The translations under genes and the position numbers were made by a program. A DNA stretch of 64,000 nt from Methylomonas sp. LL1 (GTDB taxonomy: Bacteria > Pseudomonadota > Gammaproteobacteria > Methylococcales > Methylomonadaceae). The stretch is taken from contig NZ_CP064653.1 in assembly GCF_015711015.1 (NCBI RefSeq), forward strand, positions 1,178,001 to 1,242,000, given 5' to 3'. Below, piece after piece: positions 1-9,823 of the stretch; positions within the stretch are counted from its first letter, which is position 1, and each line of letters starts with the position of its first letter. The notes below the pieces were generated by a model. That model was not told the DNA's origin and did no database searches. It worked only from the letters and a program-made list of their open reading frames with translations.

Positions 1-537
1 CACCCTCACGCATTAAAATTCCTATTCGCCTTGAGCTTTGCCGAATCGTCGTTTTTCCCGGTACCGCCGGACGTGATGCTGGCACCGATGGCATTGGCAC
101 AACCCTCCAAAGCCTTTCGTTTTGCGCTTTGGACTACGGTTGCATCGGTTGCCGGCGGAGTGTTTGGTTACGGGATAGGCTATTTTCTGTTCGACAGCAT
201 CGAACCTTGGTTGAAAACTTCGCATTACTGGGACGCCTACCGGCAAGCGACGGCATGGTTTGACGAATGGGGCTTCTGGGCTGTTTTTGTCGCCGGGTTT
301 TCGCCTATCCCCTACAAAGTGTTTACCATTGCCGCCGGCGCCTTGAATATGGCTTTAATGCCGTTTGTGTTGGCTTCCTTGATAGGCCGCGGCGGACGTT
401 TTTTTCTGGTTGCCCTATTGCTGGCGGCGGGCGGTGAGAAACTGGAAGCCAAACTAAGAGAATACATGGATCGTTTGGGCTGGGCGTTGGTCGCTATCGT
501 CGTGGTCGGCGGTTTGATTTACCGTTTCATGCGGTGA
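1..537 (+). CDS. YqaA/DedA-like VTT-domain membrane protein (5' end outside window)
   Basis: The reading frame is open from base 1, so the N-terminus lies outside the window; a TTG at position 31 could be taken for a start but the upstream residues HPHALKFLFA belong to the same family and run in frame. The visible 178 residues have a hydrophobic first segment with FAESSFFPVPPDVML, the acidic/proline signature of the YqaA branch of the SNARE-associated (VTT) superfamily, a second helix rich in glycine (GGVFGYGIGY), the FSPIPYKVFTIAAGA motif and a C-terminal membrane helix. Members are inner-membrane proteins linked to lipid scrambling or membrane homeostasis; the exact substrate is unknown. 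The next gene is also a VTT-domain protein, 139 bp downstream on the same strand, so the two may work on related membrane functions. Confidence 0.88.
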   Translation, partial: HPHALKFLFALSFAESSFFPVPPDVMLAPMALAQPSKAFRFALWTTVASVAGGVFGYGIGYFLFDSIEPWLKTSHYWDAYRQATAWFDEWGFWAVFVAGFSPIPYKVFTIAAGALNMALMPFVLASLIGRGGRFFLVALLLAAGGEKLEAKLREYMDRLGWALVAIVVVGGLIYRFMR

Positions 538-676
538 TCTCATGCGGAATCTTTTTTGACTCACCCTCTCCGACATACCCGAGAGCTATAAAAAAGAGAA
601 GAAGCGCCGAATTTGAAATGCGAAAGGCATAAATTGTGTACACCTCATCCAAACCGGCTATGCGTCTGATCAAATC

Positions 677-1279
677 ATGACCGAACTGCTGACGTTCATT
701 CAAACCCATATCGAATACGCCCCATTCATAATTTTCAGTCTACTGATATTGGCCGGTTTTAACATACCGGTGTCCGAAGACGGCATGCTGTTTATTGCCG
801 CATTTTTGGCAAGCCAAAGTCCCGAGCATTGGCCGTTGTTATACGCCAGCGTCTATTTGGGGGCTTATTTTTCCGACCTAATCTGCTATGGCTTGGGTCG
901 AATCATTGGCCCAAGACTATTAGATTTGAAATTTTTTGCCGGCATGGCGCGGCGGGAGCGGATCGATAAAATCCACGCTTATTACGATCGTTATGGCGTA
1001 ATAACGTTAATCCTGGGCCGGTTTATCCCTTTTGGCGTGCGTAACGGTTTATTTTTAACAGCGGGGCTGGCCAAAATGAACCTCATCAAATTCGCCGCGG
1101 CTGATTTATTGGCGTGCACGATCTCCACCGCATCATTTTTTACCCTCTATTATCGCTATGGCGAACAAATGATCGAAATGGTGCGGAAAGCCAATATTGC
1201 CATTTTTATTTTAGCCCTAGCCGTGGGTGGTTATTTTTATTTTCGCCGGAAAAACCCCGGTAGGCCGAACCAGCCCTAG
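677..1279 (+). CDS. DedA family (VTT domain) inner-membrane protein
   Basis: A 200-residue membrane protein with the DedA layout: N-terminal helix, a re-entrant segment around NIPVSEDGMLFIAAFLA with its acidic residues (E56-D57 region), a YLGAYFSDLICYGLGR segment, the RIDKIHAYYDRYGVITLILGRF stretch carrying the conserved arginine (GRFIPFGVR), and two C-terminal helices ending in a basic tail. DedA proteins are thought to move or balance undecaprenyl phosphate or phospholipids across the inner membrane; the substrate cannot be assigned here. The ATG at 677 is the first in the frame. It follows the YqaA-like gene on the same strand but with a 139-bp gap, so co-transcription is possible but not shown. 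Confidence 0.88.
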   Translation: MTELLTFIQTHIEYAPFIIFSLLILAGFNIPVSEDGMLFIAAFLASQSPEHWPLLYASVYLGAYFSDLICYGLGRIIGPRLLDLKFFAGMARRERIDKIHAYYDRYGVITLILGRFIPFGVRNGLFLTAGLAKMNLIKFAAADLLACTISTASFFTLYYRYGEQMIEMVRKANIAIFILALAVGGYFYFRRKNPGRPNQP

Positions 1280-1323
1280 GCCCGTTCCGTGAGTCAGCCG
1301 AGAAGTTGTTTGTTACCGAATTC

Positions 1324-4300
1324 TTAGGAAACGCCGGCAGGATAATCCTGTTCCGCGATATCCAGGCTTGGAGCTTCGGCTAACAGCCGATCAACCTCGT
1401 TCATCATTTGTAACAACAACGTTTCTGCCTGTTGCAATTGCCGATCAAGTGGACTATCGCCACCCAGCCTAAACTCCTGCTCCAATTCCAGCAAGAGCGT
1501 TGCCAGTTCTCGATGAGCAATCGAATTGACGCTACCGGCCAGCTTATGGATGATTTCGGCGGCGCCAATTCGGTCCCCGCTCTGATAACAAGCGCGAGTT
1601 TTGGCGATATCATCGGCATGTTGCTCTCGAAGCAGCGCGAGTAATTTACGATATACCAAGGGATTGTTGCCAACTTGCAGTCTGGCACGAGGACCATCAA
1701 CCCCAGTCGGTAACGGAAAGTTCGGAATATCGGCGGCGATCGATGCCGATATCAGAGTTGAGGGGATACGCGCGGATTGTGTGTTCACCCAGCGAGCCAG
1801 AATCTGAAACAATTGGTCCCATTCAATCGGTTTGCCGATATGGTCATTCATGCCGCTCTCTAGGCAGCGCAGACGATCGGGCTGCATGACATTGGCGGTC
1901 ATGGCGATAATGGGTAATTCGGCATGACTTGGATTGCCGCGGATGGCGCGGGTAGCCTGATAACCATCCATCACCGGCATCAGACAATCCATCAGAACCG
2001 CGGAATAATCGTTTTGATCGACCATACTGACCGCTTCTTCTCCATTCACCGCCAAGTCGGCGCGTATGCCTTTATTGGCCAGCACGGCCATCATCAATTC
2101 CTGATTAATCGGATTGTCTTCCACAACCAACAAGTAAGCTTGCCGCAGTAGCGGCATCGGGTCGCTGACAGCGACAATCTCTGGCTCGGAGAGACGCGCC
2201 TCTTCGGTTAACTTATCCAACACCAGACTGAAATAAAAACAACTGCCCTTGCCCAATTGACTCTCGACGCCTATATCGCCGTTCATTGCGCCGACCAGTT
2301 TCTTGCAGATCGACAAACCCAAGCCGGTACCTCCGTATTTTCGGGTAGTGCTATTGTCGGCTTGATTAAAGGCTTCGAACAATCGGCTTTGGTGCTCGGC
2401 GCTCAATCCGATGCCGGTATCGGTGACGCTGAATCTCAATTGTGCCTGACTGGCTGTGTTGCTTAAGGCTTCCACCCGCAACACCACCGAGCCTGTTTCG
2501 GTAAACTTGATGGCATTGCCGCACAAATTCAGCAATATCTGCCCTAGCCGCAATGGATCGCCCAGGAAAGCCTCCGGCACCGTGTCATCCACCTTAAACT
2601 CCATGACCAGGGATTTAGCTTCCAGCAAGGTTGATGTCACATCTTTTAGATACTGCAACAAGTTATCCAGATAAAATTCGGTATGTTCCAACTCCAGCTT
2701 ACCCGCCTCGAGCTTGGAATAATCCAAAATATCGTTAACGATGCCTAACAACCATTTCGACGAGGTTTTGATTTTATCCAGATAATTGCGTTGCGTGGGG
2801 GTGAGATCGGTTTGCAAGGCCAAATCGCTCATGCCGATAATGGCATTCATCGGCGTGCGGATTTCATGGCTCATATTGGCCAAGAACGCGCTTTTGACCC
2901 GTGCCGCCGCCAAGGCTTGCTGATGCATGTCTTGCAGTTCCGCGGTACGCTTATCAACTTGATGCTCCAGCCTGATCCGTATCCGTTGTAATTGGCGCAC
3001 TCGCCACACATAGATACTCAACATCAGCGAAAACAAACCGAGCAGCAATAAGGCACGGAACCAGTTGGTCCGCCAGTAGGGCGGTGTGATGGTAATGGGT
3101 AGATTGACCCTTTGTTCGCTCCAAATACCGGCATTATTGCTGGCCTTGACCCTAAACAGATAACTGCCCGGATCGAGGTTGGTATAAGTGGCGACACGAT
3201 TGTTGCTATCGCCTTCTATCCAGTCCCGATCGAAACCCTCGAGTTTATAGGCATAGCGGTTTCGCTCGGGATTGGCAAAATGCATCGCGGAGAAACGCAA
3301 GGAAAATACACCCAGCCGCCAAGGCAAGGTCAGGCTTTGGGGCCGGGTTAGACTACCTTCCAATTTGACGTCCGGGTCATTAAAGTTTGGGCCTAGCGAG
3401 CGGTTGAGGATGCTGATGTCGGTGATGGTGGGATGGGGCGGAATCTGATTTTGCTTGAGTTCGGCCGGATCAATCAACATGACCCCATCGGCGGTACCAA
3501 CATAAACCAAGCCTGCGCCGCCAACCACCGAGGCAGCGGCTTCAACTTTGCTGGTAAACCCCGGTGGATAGGCGTAATAGGTGAAGCGTGCATTTTCGGG
3601 GTCAAACCGCGACACGCCGTGTGCTCGAGTAAACCAAAGTTTACCGGCTTGATCCACATGCAGATTTGTGACAATGCCGTTGACCAAGCCATTATCAATC
3701 CCCAAATTTCTAAATTGAAACCCGGTTCCCGTTTCAATGGCCTGGCAAACGCCCGCAGCCGTGGCTATCCATATCCTACCCCGTTCGTCCTCAACCAGAT
3801 CAAACACGGAATCGCTAGGCAAAGAACTGGAATCGGCGGCATCGTAACGATAATGTTGGAACTGCCCCGTCATTGGATCAAGAATACTTAAGCCGCCGCC
3901 CGCAATATTGGTTCCTCCCGTCCAAACCCTACCCGCATGATCAACAAACAAGGTATTGACCGAATTATTGCCCAAACTTTTAGGATCGCTTGGATCATGG
4001 CGAAAATGTCTTTTGACGCCGGATTTCAAATCGTATTCTATCAAGCCGCCGCCGGTGCCGAGCCACAACACACCATCGGCACCCGGTACGATTTGATTGA
4101 CAAAATTACTCGCCGAATCGCCAAGATCGATCAACTGAGTGCTTTCACGTTCGTCGTCGTAGCGAATCAAACCAGCTCGGCTACCCAGCCACAATGAACC
4201 CTGCGGTTGCTGATACAAGCTATAAACCATACCGATTGAAGCTTGGCCATGTTCGCCAGGCATGGCGGTCAGTTTTTTAAGTATCCGCCGCGTATGCGGA

Positions 4301-5490
4301 TCTATGAGTAATGCGCCCTCCCAACTGCCCAACCATAATCGTTCGGAGCTCTCGGTGGCTATTGACCTGATTGAATTGTTAACAGTATCGTCGGCCCCTT
4401 TGAATGCACTGGGAATCAACCTTCCAAAACCGGCATTGGTAACGTCAATTCGGCTCATGCCGCTGGTTGTCGATATAAAAAGACCACCGGAACGCTCGAC
4501 CAGCAAGGATGGAACTATATTGCCGGCCAGGCTATTGGGATCCTCAATCTTATGCTGGTAAACATCGAATTGTTGTCGCGCTTCATCCCAACGTAATAAG
4601 CCCTTCGCCGTTCCGACCCAGATATTACCGGTCGAATCTTGGTTAAATTGGTAAACTCTAAAGTTGTCGGGCAAATTCGAAACTGACAGGTGTTTTCTAT
4701 TAACCCAGTCCTCGCCGTAATGCCAAACAATGATGCCGGCCTCGGTACCCAGCCATAAGCGTTGCCTATCGTCAAAAAACAAAGTTTTGACATTATTGGC
4801 CAAGGCCGACTCGCCATCTGCACTGATTTGATAATGCTTAAATTGCTTGCCGCCGGCGGGCAGATAATCAAGACCCGATGGCCAGGTACCAATCCAGAGT
4901 CCGCCGTCCGGATCCCTGGCCAACGCTTCAATATTATCTAAAGCCAAGCTGGCGGGATCATTCGGATCATGCCGATATATCTGAAATTGCCCGCTATCGG
5001 GATCAAAATGCCGCAGCCCGGCGCGAGTTGCCAACCAAAAGCCATTACCCCCGTCCGATATAAGGCTGCGAATATTTCGTCCTTGGCCTTCATCCGCGCT
5101 ATCTTCCGGCAAAGCAATGGTTTTAAAGGTCTCTGTTTCCGGTTCAAAAACAACCAGCCCCTCGCGCGTTCCCAACCAGATTCGATGCCGCCGGTCTTCA
5201 ATCACACTGGTGATAGAATCAAATTGTAAGCCCCCTTTCACATTCGGCATTTTCTTAAACGACTTAAGTTCATGCCCATCATAGCGGAGCAACTGCCCGA
5301 TAGTCGCCAGCCAGATAAAACCTTGCTGGTCCTGAGTCATGGTAATGACTAAACCTTCACTAGGAATGCGCTTATCGTTGATAAACAATACATTCGGCTG
5401 GGTATGGCCAACTTCCGTAAATAACATCAATCCAAGCAACAATACGGCAACAAGGGATTGTGTTAAAGGAAAACCGATTCGCGGTCGCAT
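1324..5490 (-). CDS. Hybrid sensor histidine kinase with two-component regulator propeller, REC and Hpt domains
   Basis: A 1388-residue membrane kinase. I start it at the ATG at 5490, which gives a signal/anchor segment ([18 protein letters not shown]); the longer frame to 5625 would overlap the receptor gene upstream. Residues about 35-700 are repeated propeller blades with motifs of the type IWLGT..GL, then a Y_Y_Y domain near 750, one membrane helix near 810, HisKA with the phospho-acceptor histidine in SHEIRTP (about 875), an HATPase with N box NLCGNAIKF and G boxes DTGIGL and GGTGLGLSI, a receiver with phospho-acceptor in [11 protein letters not shown] (about 1168), and a C-terminal Hpt with IIHKLAGS (about 1313). 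The propeller half is predicted periplasmic. This architecture is best known as the hybrid two-component systems of Bacteroidetes that sense glycans. It lies 19 bp behind a TonB-dependent receptor on the same strand, so sensing the receptor's cargo is a reasonable inference. No DNA-binding output domain is present. Confidence 0.93.
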   Translation of the reverse strand: MRPRIGFPLTQSLVAVLLLGLMLFTEVGHTQPNVLFINDKRIPSEGLVITMTQDQQGFIWLATIGQLLRYDGHELKSFKKMPNVKGGLQFDSITSVIEDRRHRIWLGTREGLVVFEPETETFKTIALPEDSADEGQGRNIRSLISDGGNGFWLATRAGLRHFDPDSGQFQIYRHDPNDPASLALDNIEALARDPDGGLWIGTWPSGLDYLPAGGKQFKHYQISADGESALANNVKTLFFDDRQRLWLGTEAGIIVWHYGEDWVNRKHLSVSNLPDNFRVYQFNQDSTGNIWVGTAKGLLRWDEARQQFDVYQHKIEDPNSLAGNIVPSLLVERSGGLFISTTSGMSRIDVTNAGFGRLIPSAFKGADDTVNNSIRSIATESSERLWLGSWEGALLIDPHTRRILKKLTAMPGEHGQASIGMVYSLYQQPQGSLWLGSRAGLIRYDDERESTQLIDLGDSASNFVNQIVPGADGVLWLGTGGGLIEYDLKSGVKRHFRHDPSDPKSLGNNSVNTLFVDHAGRVWTGGTNIAGGGLSILDPMTGQFQHYRYDAADSSSLPSDSVFDLVEDERGRIWIATAAGVCQAIETGTGFQFRNLGIDNGLVNGIVTNLHVDQAGKLWFTRAHGVSRFDPENARFTYYAYPPGFTSKVEAAASVVGGAGLVYVGTADGVMLIDPAELKQNQIPPHPTITDISILNRSLGPNFNDPDVKLEGSLTRPQSLTLPWRLGVFSLRFSAMHFANPERNRYAYKLEGFDRDWIEGDSNNRVATYTNLDPGSYLFRVKASNNAGIWSEQRVNLPITITPPYWRTNWFRALLLLGLFSLMLSIYVWRVRQLQRIRIRLEHQVDKRTAELQDMHQQALAAARVKSAFLANMSHEIRTPMNAIIGMSDLALQTDLTPTQRNYLDKIKTSSKWLLGIVNDILDYSKLEAGKLELEHTEFYLDNLLQYLKDVTSTLLEAKSLVMEFKVDDTVPEAFLGDPLRLGQILLNLCGNAIKFTETGSVVLRVEALSNTASQAQLRFSVTDTGIGLSAEHQSRLFEAFNQADNSTTRKYGGTGLGLSICKKLVGAMNGDIGVESQLGKGSCFYFSLVLDKLTEEARLSEPEIVAVSDPMPLLRQAYLLVVEDNPINQELMMAVLANKGIRADLAVNGEEAVSMVDQNDYSAVLMDCLMPVMDGYQATRAIRGNPSHAELPIIAMTANVMQPDRLRCLESGMNDHIGKPIEWDQLFQILARWVNTQSARIPSTLISASIAADIPNFPLPTGVDGPRARLQVGNNPLVYRKLLALLREQHADDIAKTRACYQSGDRIGAAEIIHKLAGSVNSIAHRELATLLLELEQEFRLGGDSPLDRQLQQAETLLLQMMNEVDRLLAEAPSLDIAEQDYPAGVS

Positions 5491-5509
5491 GCCGAGTCTA
5501 AAAATCCCT

Positions 5510-7873
5510 TCAAAAATCGGTCGACAGCATGACGCTGAAACTGCGAGGAGCACCGATGTAATAAGAAGGGGCAATACCTCCGGCACCTTGAGCGCGCGTG
5601 GTAAAAGTGCTGCCGCTACCGGCATTCAGGTTCAGGTAATCTTCATCCAGCAGATTATAGACATTGAATCTGACCATCGGATCGCGAAACCAGCCGGTCG
5701 ATGGCAGCCGATAACCGGCATCGAAACTCACCAAGGTATAGCCGCTGATGGACTCATCGTTGACCAGGGTGGAATAACGCCGGCCGGTGTATTTAGCGGA
5801 TAAATTGGCCGACCATGGCCCGTTGCGATATTGCAAGGCGGCGCCGGCTAGATACTCGGGCACATCGGGAAAGGCCTTGCCGGCCGTGTTTTCGAAACTA
5901 TTGGCCGCCGTCCGCAGATTCTGTTCCATCCGGCTATGAGTATAGGAAAACGAGCCGTACACGCTCCAGTTGGGCAAAAAACGCCAGGCTGATTCCAGTT
6001 CCACACCCTTGGTGGTCGAATCGCCGACGTTGTAATTGGTGCTGGTGGCATTAATTGGGTCGTAGGCCGAAGCGATACGATTGCGGTAATCGATGTAAAA
6101 CAAGGTACCGGCGAATGACACATCCTGGTTGCTAAACCGGTAACCCAGATCCCAATTGGTTGAGACTTCCTCGTCGATATTCACCGATTTCAATCTGTAG
6201 CCGGTTAATTTGCCATCGGCGCCGGCCGTGCCGCCGTTGATCAGGCCGTAAAACACCGAATCGGGCGGAGCCTTGAAGTTTTCGGCCCGGCTGGCAAAAA
6301 TTTGTTGCTGTTCAGTGAACTGGTAACGGATACCGACATTGGGCAACGGCCTGGCATAACTGGCCTTGACGTTGTAATCGGCGGGAAAACCCTCGCTGGC
6401 ATAATTGTAGAAATCACGCCTAAGCTCGGTATAGCGAAAACCCAGTGACAACAGCAATTTATCGTTCAAGAACTTGATGTCGTCCTGGGCAAAAAACGAT
6501 TGGGAATAATTTTCGGTCAGAAAATCCCGGCCCTGAAACGGCGTGCCATCCTGGCGGAGCAGCAATGCCGATGTATTTTCCAGCCAAGGGTCGGCGCTAT
6601 TGCCGGCCCCATCGAAACGTACCCCCGGTTGCGTGCGGCGATGATGGGCATATTCATACCAGTATCCGGCCATCAGGTGATGGTTGGCGAGCTTGCTATG
6701 CAGGCGGGCCGTTACACCGGGGCGCTGCGTTTCAGTCAGGGCTCCGCTGTAAATCATCACGGTATCGCGGCTGTCGCCGTCCTGATTGATGTCGGCCACG
6801 CCGCCACCGATTTTGCCGCTGCCATTGCTTTCGGCAAGGGTTCTAAGCTCGTTGCCGCCGGTGCCGTAACCGTAGTTGTAATAAGGGTCGACATCAAATT
6901 TCAGATTAGGCATCGGCTCAAAACGGCCTTTCAAGGTCGCCAGATAATTCCGGTAGGGATTAAGGCTTAGATCGAAATAATTATCGGCCGGGACTCGCTC
7001 GACCTGCGCCGTGCCGTTCACGCCGACTAAATGGGCGGGCGGTTGATTACCGAAATCGGCATAACGGCCGAGCGTCTGGATTTCCCGCAAAGTCAACGTG
7101 CGCAAATTATTGTTGTAAAGCTCGTTATACAGCAAACCGCCGGTAATACTGTTACCGGGCGACAGGTTGAGTACGCCTTTAAAATCCAAATGTTCCCGAT
7201 CGGCGCCACCATAGCCCTTGAATTTATCGGCCTCGGCCTTGGACACCGAAACAAAGGCCTTGAAGCGCTGATCGCCCAAATAACCGGTATCGGCCCGTAA
7301 AAAAGTTTTATAGGCGTCGAAAGCGCCATAGCTTTGTTGCACCCGAAATCGGGCCTGGTCGGTGGGATTGGATGTCAGCATCCCTATCGAGCCGCCGGTG
7401 GCGCCGACCATGGGCGCATCGGTGGGATTACCGCCTTGGATAACGTCAATCTGTTCCAGATTTTCCAATTCCACCAGTTCCGAGGCAAATACCGCAAAAT
7501 TACCGGCATCGTTCATTGGCGCGCCATCAATGCTGACACCAATCTGATCACTGTTAAAACCCCGCATGCGGATTCCGCCGCCAAACAATCCGGTCGCGTC
7601 ATAACTATAAGTATTAACTCCCGGCAGCATGTCCATGGCTTGGTAAACATTGTTTAGACTGTTTTTCTGCTCGATGGCCGGGCGAGAGACTACGCTAGTG
7701 GCTTGGGTCGAATTCTGCGGCGTCATCAATCCATTGCCTGGGGCGGAGATGCCTTCGACTATCACATTTTCAAGTCTGACCGCCTCTTCGGCCTGGATAG
7801 GTGTTGTAGAAAACGATGTCACCCATAACGTGAACAGTTGGAGTTGTAACTGACTGGTGAATGATATTTTCAT
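5510..7873 (-). CDS. TonB-dependent outer-membrane receptor
   Basis: A 787-residue protein with a signal peptide ending about QAEEA, a candidate TonB box close to the mature start (LENVIVEG), and a plug domain of about 130 residues with the [19 protein letters not shown] and [16 protein letters not shown] motifs. The rest is a beta barrel that ends in phenylalanine (LSTDF), as outer-membrane barrels do. It imports a ligand across the outer membrane with TonB energy. The ligand cannot be read from the sequence, and I see no riboswitch or clear Fur site in the 106 bp upstream. The stop is 19 bp before the hybrid kinase start, so the two form one transcription unit and probably one import/sensing module. 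Confidence 0.93.
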   Translation of the reverse strand: MKISFTSQLQLQLFTLWVTSFSTTPIQAEEAVRLENVIVEGISAPGNGLMTPQNSTQATSVVSRPAIEQKNSLNNVYQAMDMLPGVNTYSYDATGLFGGGIRMRGFNSDQIGVSIDGAPMNDAGNFAVFASELVELENLEQIDVIQGGNPTDAPMVGATGGSIGMLTSNPTDQARFRVQQSYGAFDAYKTFLRADTGYLGDQRFKAFVSVSKAEADKFKGYGGADREHLDFKGVLNLSPGNSITGGLLYNELYNNNLRTLTLREIQTLGRYADFGNQPPAHLVGVNGTAQVERVPADNYFDLSLNPYRNYLATLKGRFEPMPNLKFDVDPYYNYGYGTGGNELRTLAESNGSGKIGGGVADINQDGDSRDTVMIYSGALTETQRPGVTARLHSKLANHHLMAGYWYEYAHHRRTQPGVRFDGAGNSADPWLENTSALLLRQDGTPFQGRDFLTENYSQSFFAQDDIKFLNDKLLLSLGFRYTELRRDFYNYASEGFPADYNVKASYARPLPNVGIRYQFTEQQQIFASRAENFKAPPDSVFYGLINGGTAGADGKLTGYRLKSVNIDEEVSTNWDLGYRFSNQDVSFAGTLFYIDYRNRIASAYDPINATSTNYNVGDSTTKGVELESAWRFLPNWSVYGSFSYTHSRMEQNLRTAANSFENTAGKAFPDVPEYLAGAALQYRNGPWSANLSAKYTGRRYSTLVNDESISGYTLVSFDAGYRLPSTGWFRDPMVRFNVYNLLDEDYLNLNAGSGSTFTTRAQGAGGIAPSYYIGAPRSFSVMLSTDF

Positions 7874-7979
7874 AGGTTGGAACGGTTAAAGTCGGAGTTT
7901 TTGTGGCTCATTATGTTGTAAACCGTTGATATATCCTTAGGTTTAATTGTTGTTTTTGCGGCCAAATTCTCGTTTTTTG

Positions 7980-8894
7980 CTAATGCCTTACCCCTTGCAG
8001 CCCGCCCGTGTGCAAAACCACTATGCGTTGCCCTGGCATAAAAAAGCCCTTATTCAGCAAATCAAACACGGCAAATAGCATTTTACCGGTATAAATCGGC
8101 TCCAGCGGGACGCCATGTTCGGCCGAGAAATAGCGGATGAATTGTTCCAACGCGGGCGTAGTCTTGGCAAATCCGCCGAAATGATAATTCAAAAGAATTT
8201 GCCAGCCAGCCAGAGATGAATTGTTAGGCAACAACCGGTTTACCTCGTCACTCAGATAACCGGCATTTTTCAAAGCCGCAATCCCAACCACTTGCAAATG
8301 GGCGGGCGCCGCGGCAATCAATCCGGCCAAGGTAGTACCGGTGCCGCACGCCGTCACCAACACATCAAAAGGCCGTTCAATCTCGGCCAGTATTTCGGCA
8401 ACGCCTTGTAAAGCCAGATTGCTGGCGCCACCTTCCGCTAGCCAATATTGACCGGGTTTCAAATCAGGTAGACTATCGTGATGCTTGAATGCCCGCAGCT
8501 GACGATAATCGCTGCGAGTGACAAAACGCAGCTCCATGCCCCAGTTTTGCAAATCGATCAATGTCGGATTGAATTTTTGCGGTTGCTCGCCGCGCACATA
8601 GGCGATGGTTTTCAGCCCCAGACATTTGCCGGCAAAAGCCAATGCATGCAGGTGGTTGGAATAAGCACCGCCCATACTGACGATGCTATCGGCACCGCTG
8701 TAGAGCGCATGATTGAGAATAAATTTGAGTTTACGCCATTTGTTGCCCGAGATAACCGGGTGCAGTAAGTCGTCGCGTTTGATCCACAACTCCAGCCGCT
8801 GAGCCGTTAACTTATCATCGAATATAGGCGTCAAGGTCGGAACACTTAATTGTGACTCGAGCAGCTTAAGACGTGGATGCAACGCCGAGTTCAC
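7980..8894 (-). CDS. PLP-dependent ACC deaminase / D-cysteine desulfhydrase family protein
   Basis: A fold-type II PLP enzyme, about 304 residues. The PLP lysine is in the SGNKWRKLKF motif, followed by SMGGAYSNHLHALAFAGK, with the phosphate-binding ACGTGTTLAGLI loop. Members either deaminate 1-aminocyclopropane-1-carboxylate or desulfurate D-cysteine to pyruvate, H2S and ammonia; sequence alone does not decide, and D-cysteine desulfhydrase is the commoner role in gammaproteobacteria. I prefer the GTG at 8894, which overlaps the folP stop as GTGA (4 bp) and would be translationally coupled; the longer frame begins with TTG at 8915. It shares a strand with folP and is probably co-transcribed with it, although the pairing has no obvious metabolic logic. 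Confidence 0.85.
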   Translation of the reverse strand: MNSALHPRLKLLESQLSVPTLTPIFDDKLTAQRLELWIKRDDLLHPVISGNKWRKLKFILNHALYSGADSIVSMGGAYSNHLHALAFAGKCLGLKTIAYVRGEQPQKFNPTLIDLQNWGMELRFVTRSDYRQLRAFKHHDSLPDLKPGQYWLAEGGASNLALQGVAEILAEIERPFDVLVTACGTGTTLAGLIAAAPAHLQVVGIAALKNAGYLSDEVNRLLPNNSSLAGWQILLNYHFGGFAKTTPALEQFIRYFSAEHGVPLEPIYTGKMLFAVFDLLNKGFFMPGQRIVVLHTGGLQGVRH

Positions 8895-9709
8895 CGTGCC
8901 TGCTTGATGGCCCAAGCCACGTCGGCCGCCTGCCGATTGGCTTTGATATCATGCACCCGAAACATACTCACCCCAGCCATTACGCCCAAGGCGGTGGTGA
9001 CGGCGGTAGCGGTGACGAGTTCGGCCGGTTCGCTGACATTGCATAGGCTGCCCATGAAGCGTTTACGGCTAGTACCCAGCAATACCGGAAAGCCAAAACC
9101 GACAAACCGATTTAGATGCGCCAACAACTCGATATTATCCTGTTTGCGCTTACCAAATCCGATGCCAGGATCGATGGCAATATTCTCCGGCCTGATCCCG
9201 GCCGCCAGGGCCGCGTCGATACGTTGTTGCAGCGCAATTGCCACCTCGGCTACCACGTCGTCATAGCAGGGATTGTCCTGCATGGTTTTCGGCGTACCTT
9301 GCATGTGCATCAAAATGATGGGCGCTTGACTAGTCGCAACCAGGGGCAACATATCGGCGTCGTCCAGCCCGGCCGAGATGTCGTTGATCATCGCCGCCCC
9401 GGCATTCAGGCACGCATCGGCGACGGCGCTCAACGTGGTATCGATGCTGAGCAACAATCGTGGGTAGGCTTGCGTCAACGCCTTGATAACCGGAAGGACG
9501 CGCCGCAATTGTTCATCGGCCGGAACCGGATCGGAGCCGGGCCGGGTAGACTCGCCACCGACGTCAATGATGTCCACGCCCTCCTCGAGCATACTCTCCG
9601 CCCGCCGTAATGCGGCGGCAACCCCGGTAAACTTACCGCCATCGGAAAAGCTATCCGGTGTCACGTTAAGTATGCCCATGATTTGAGGGCCGGCATGGCG
9701 ATTGAACAT
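8891..9709 (-). CDS. folP: Dihydropteroate synthase
   Basis: A 272-residue cytoplasmic enzyme that joins para-aminobenzoate to 6-hydroxymethyl-dihydropterin pyrophosphate in folate synthesis, and is the target of sulfonamides. All signatures are visible: MGILNVTPDSFSDGG at residues 11-25, GGESTRPGS, INDISAG, ILMHMQGTP, the IDPGIGFGK loop and LLGTSRKRF. Length is normal for the family. In many relatives folP sits between ftsH and glmM; here it leads a two-gene unit with a PLP deaminase and is divergent from the HerA-like ATPase, with a 114-bp shared upstream region in which I cannot pick a convincing promoter. Confidence 0.96.
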   Translation of the reverse strand: MFNRHAGPQIMGILNVTPDSFSDGGKFTGVAAALRRAESMLEEGVDIIDVGGESTRPGSDPVPADEQLRRVLPVIKALTQAYPRLLLSIDTTLSAVADACLNAGAAMINDISAGLDDADMLPLVATSQAPIILMHMQGTPKTMQDNPCYDDVVAEVAIALQQRIDAALAAGIRPENIAIDPGIGFGKRKQDNIELLAHLNRFVGFGFPVLLGTSRKRFMGSLCNVSEPAELVTATAVTTALGVMAGVSMFRVHDIKANRQAADVAWAIKQAR

Positions 9710-9823
9710 ACGAATTCCTGAAAATGTGATACCGCTCTTGCTCGAATCGGGTATGCAAATTCACCACGCGGCGGCAAAATCGGCTAAGCTAAGGCGGTTA
9801 ATTTTAGCGCAGGCGGGATGACG

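Noticed and set aside
3433..3891. Plus-strand open frame of 152 codons inside the hybrid kinase
   Set aside because: Antisense shadow of the propeller region; no ribosome site or family character.
7874..7979. Riboswitch search upstream of the TonB receptor
   Set aside because: No B12-box or other conserved riboswitch core is visible in the 106 bp.
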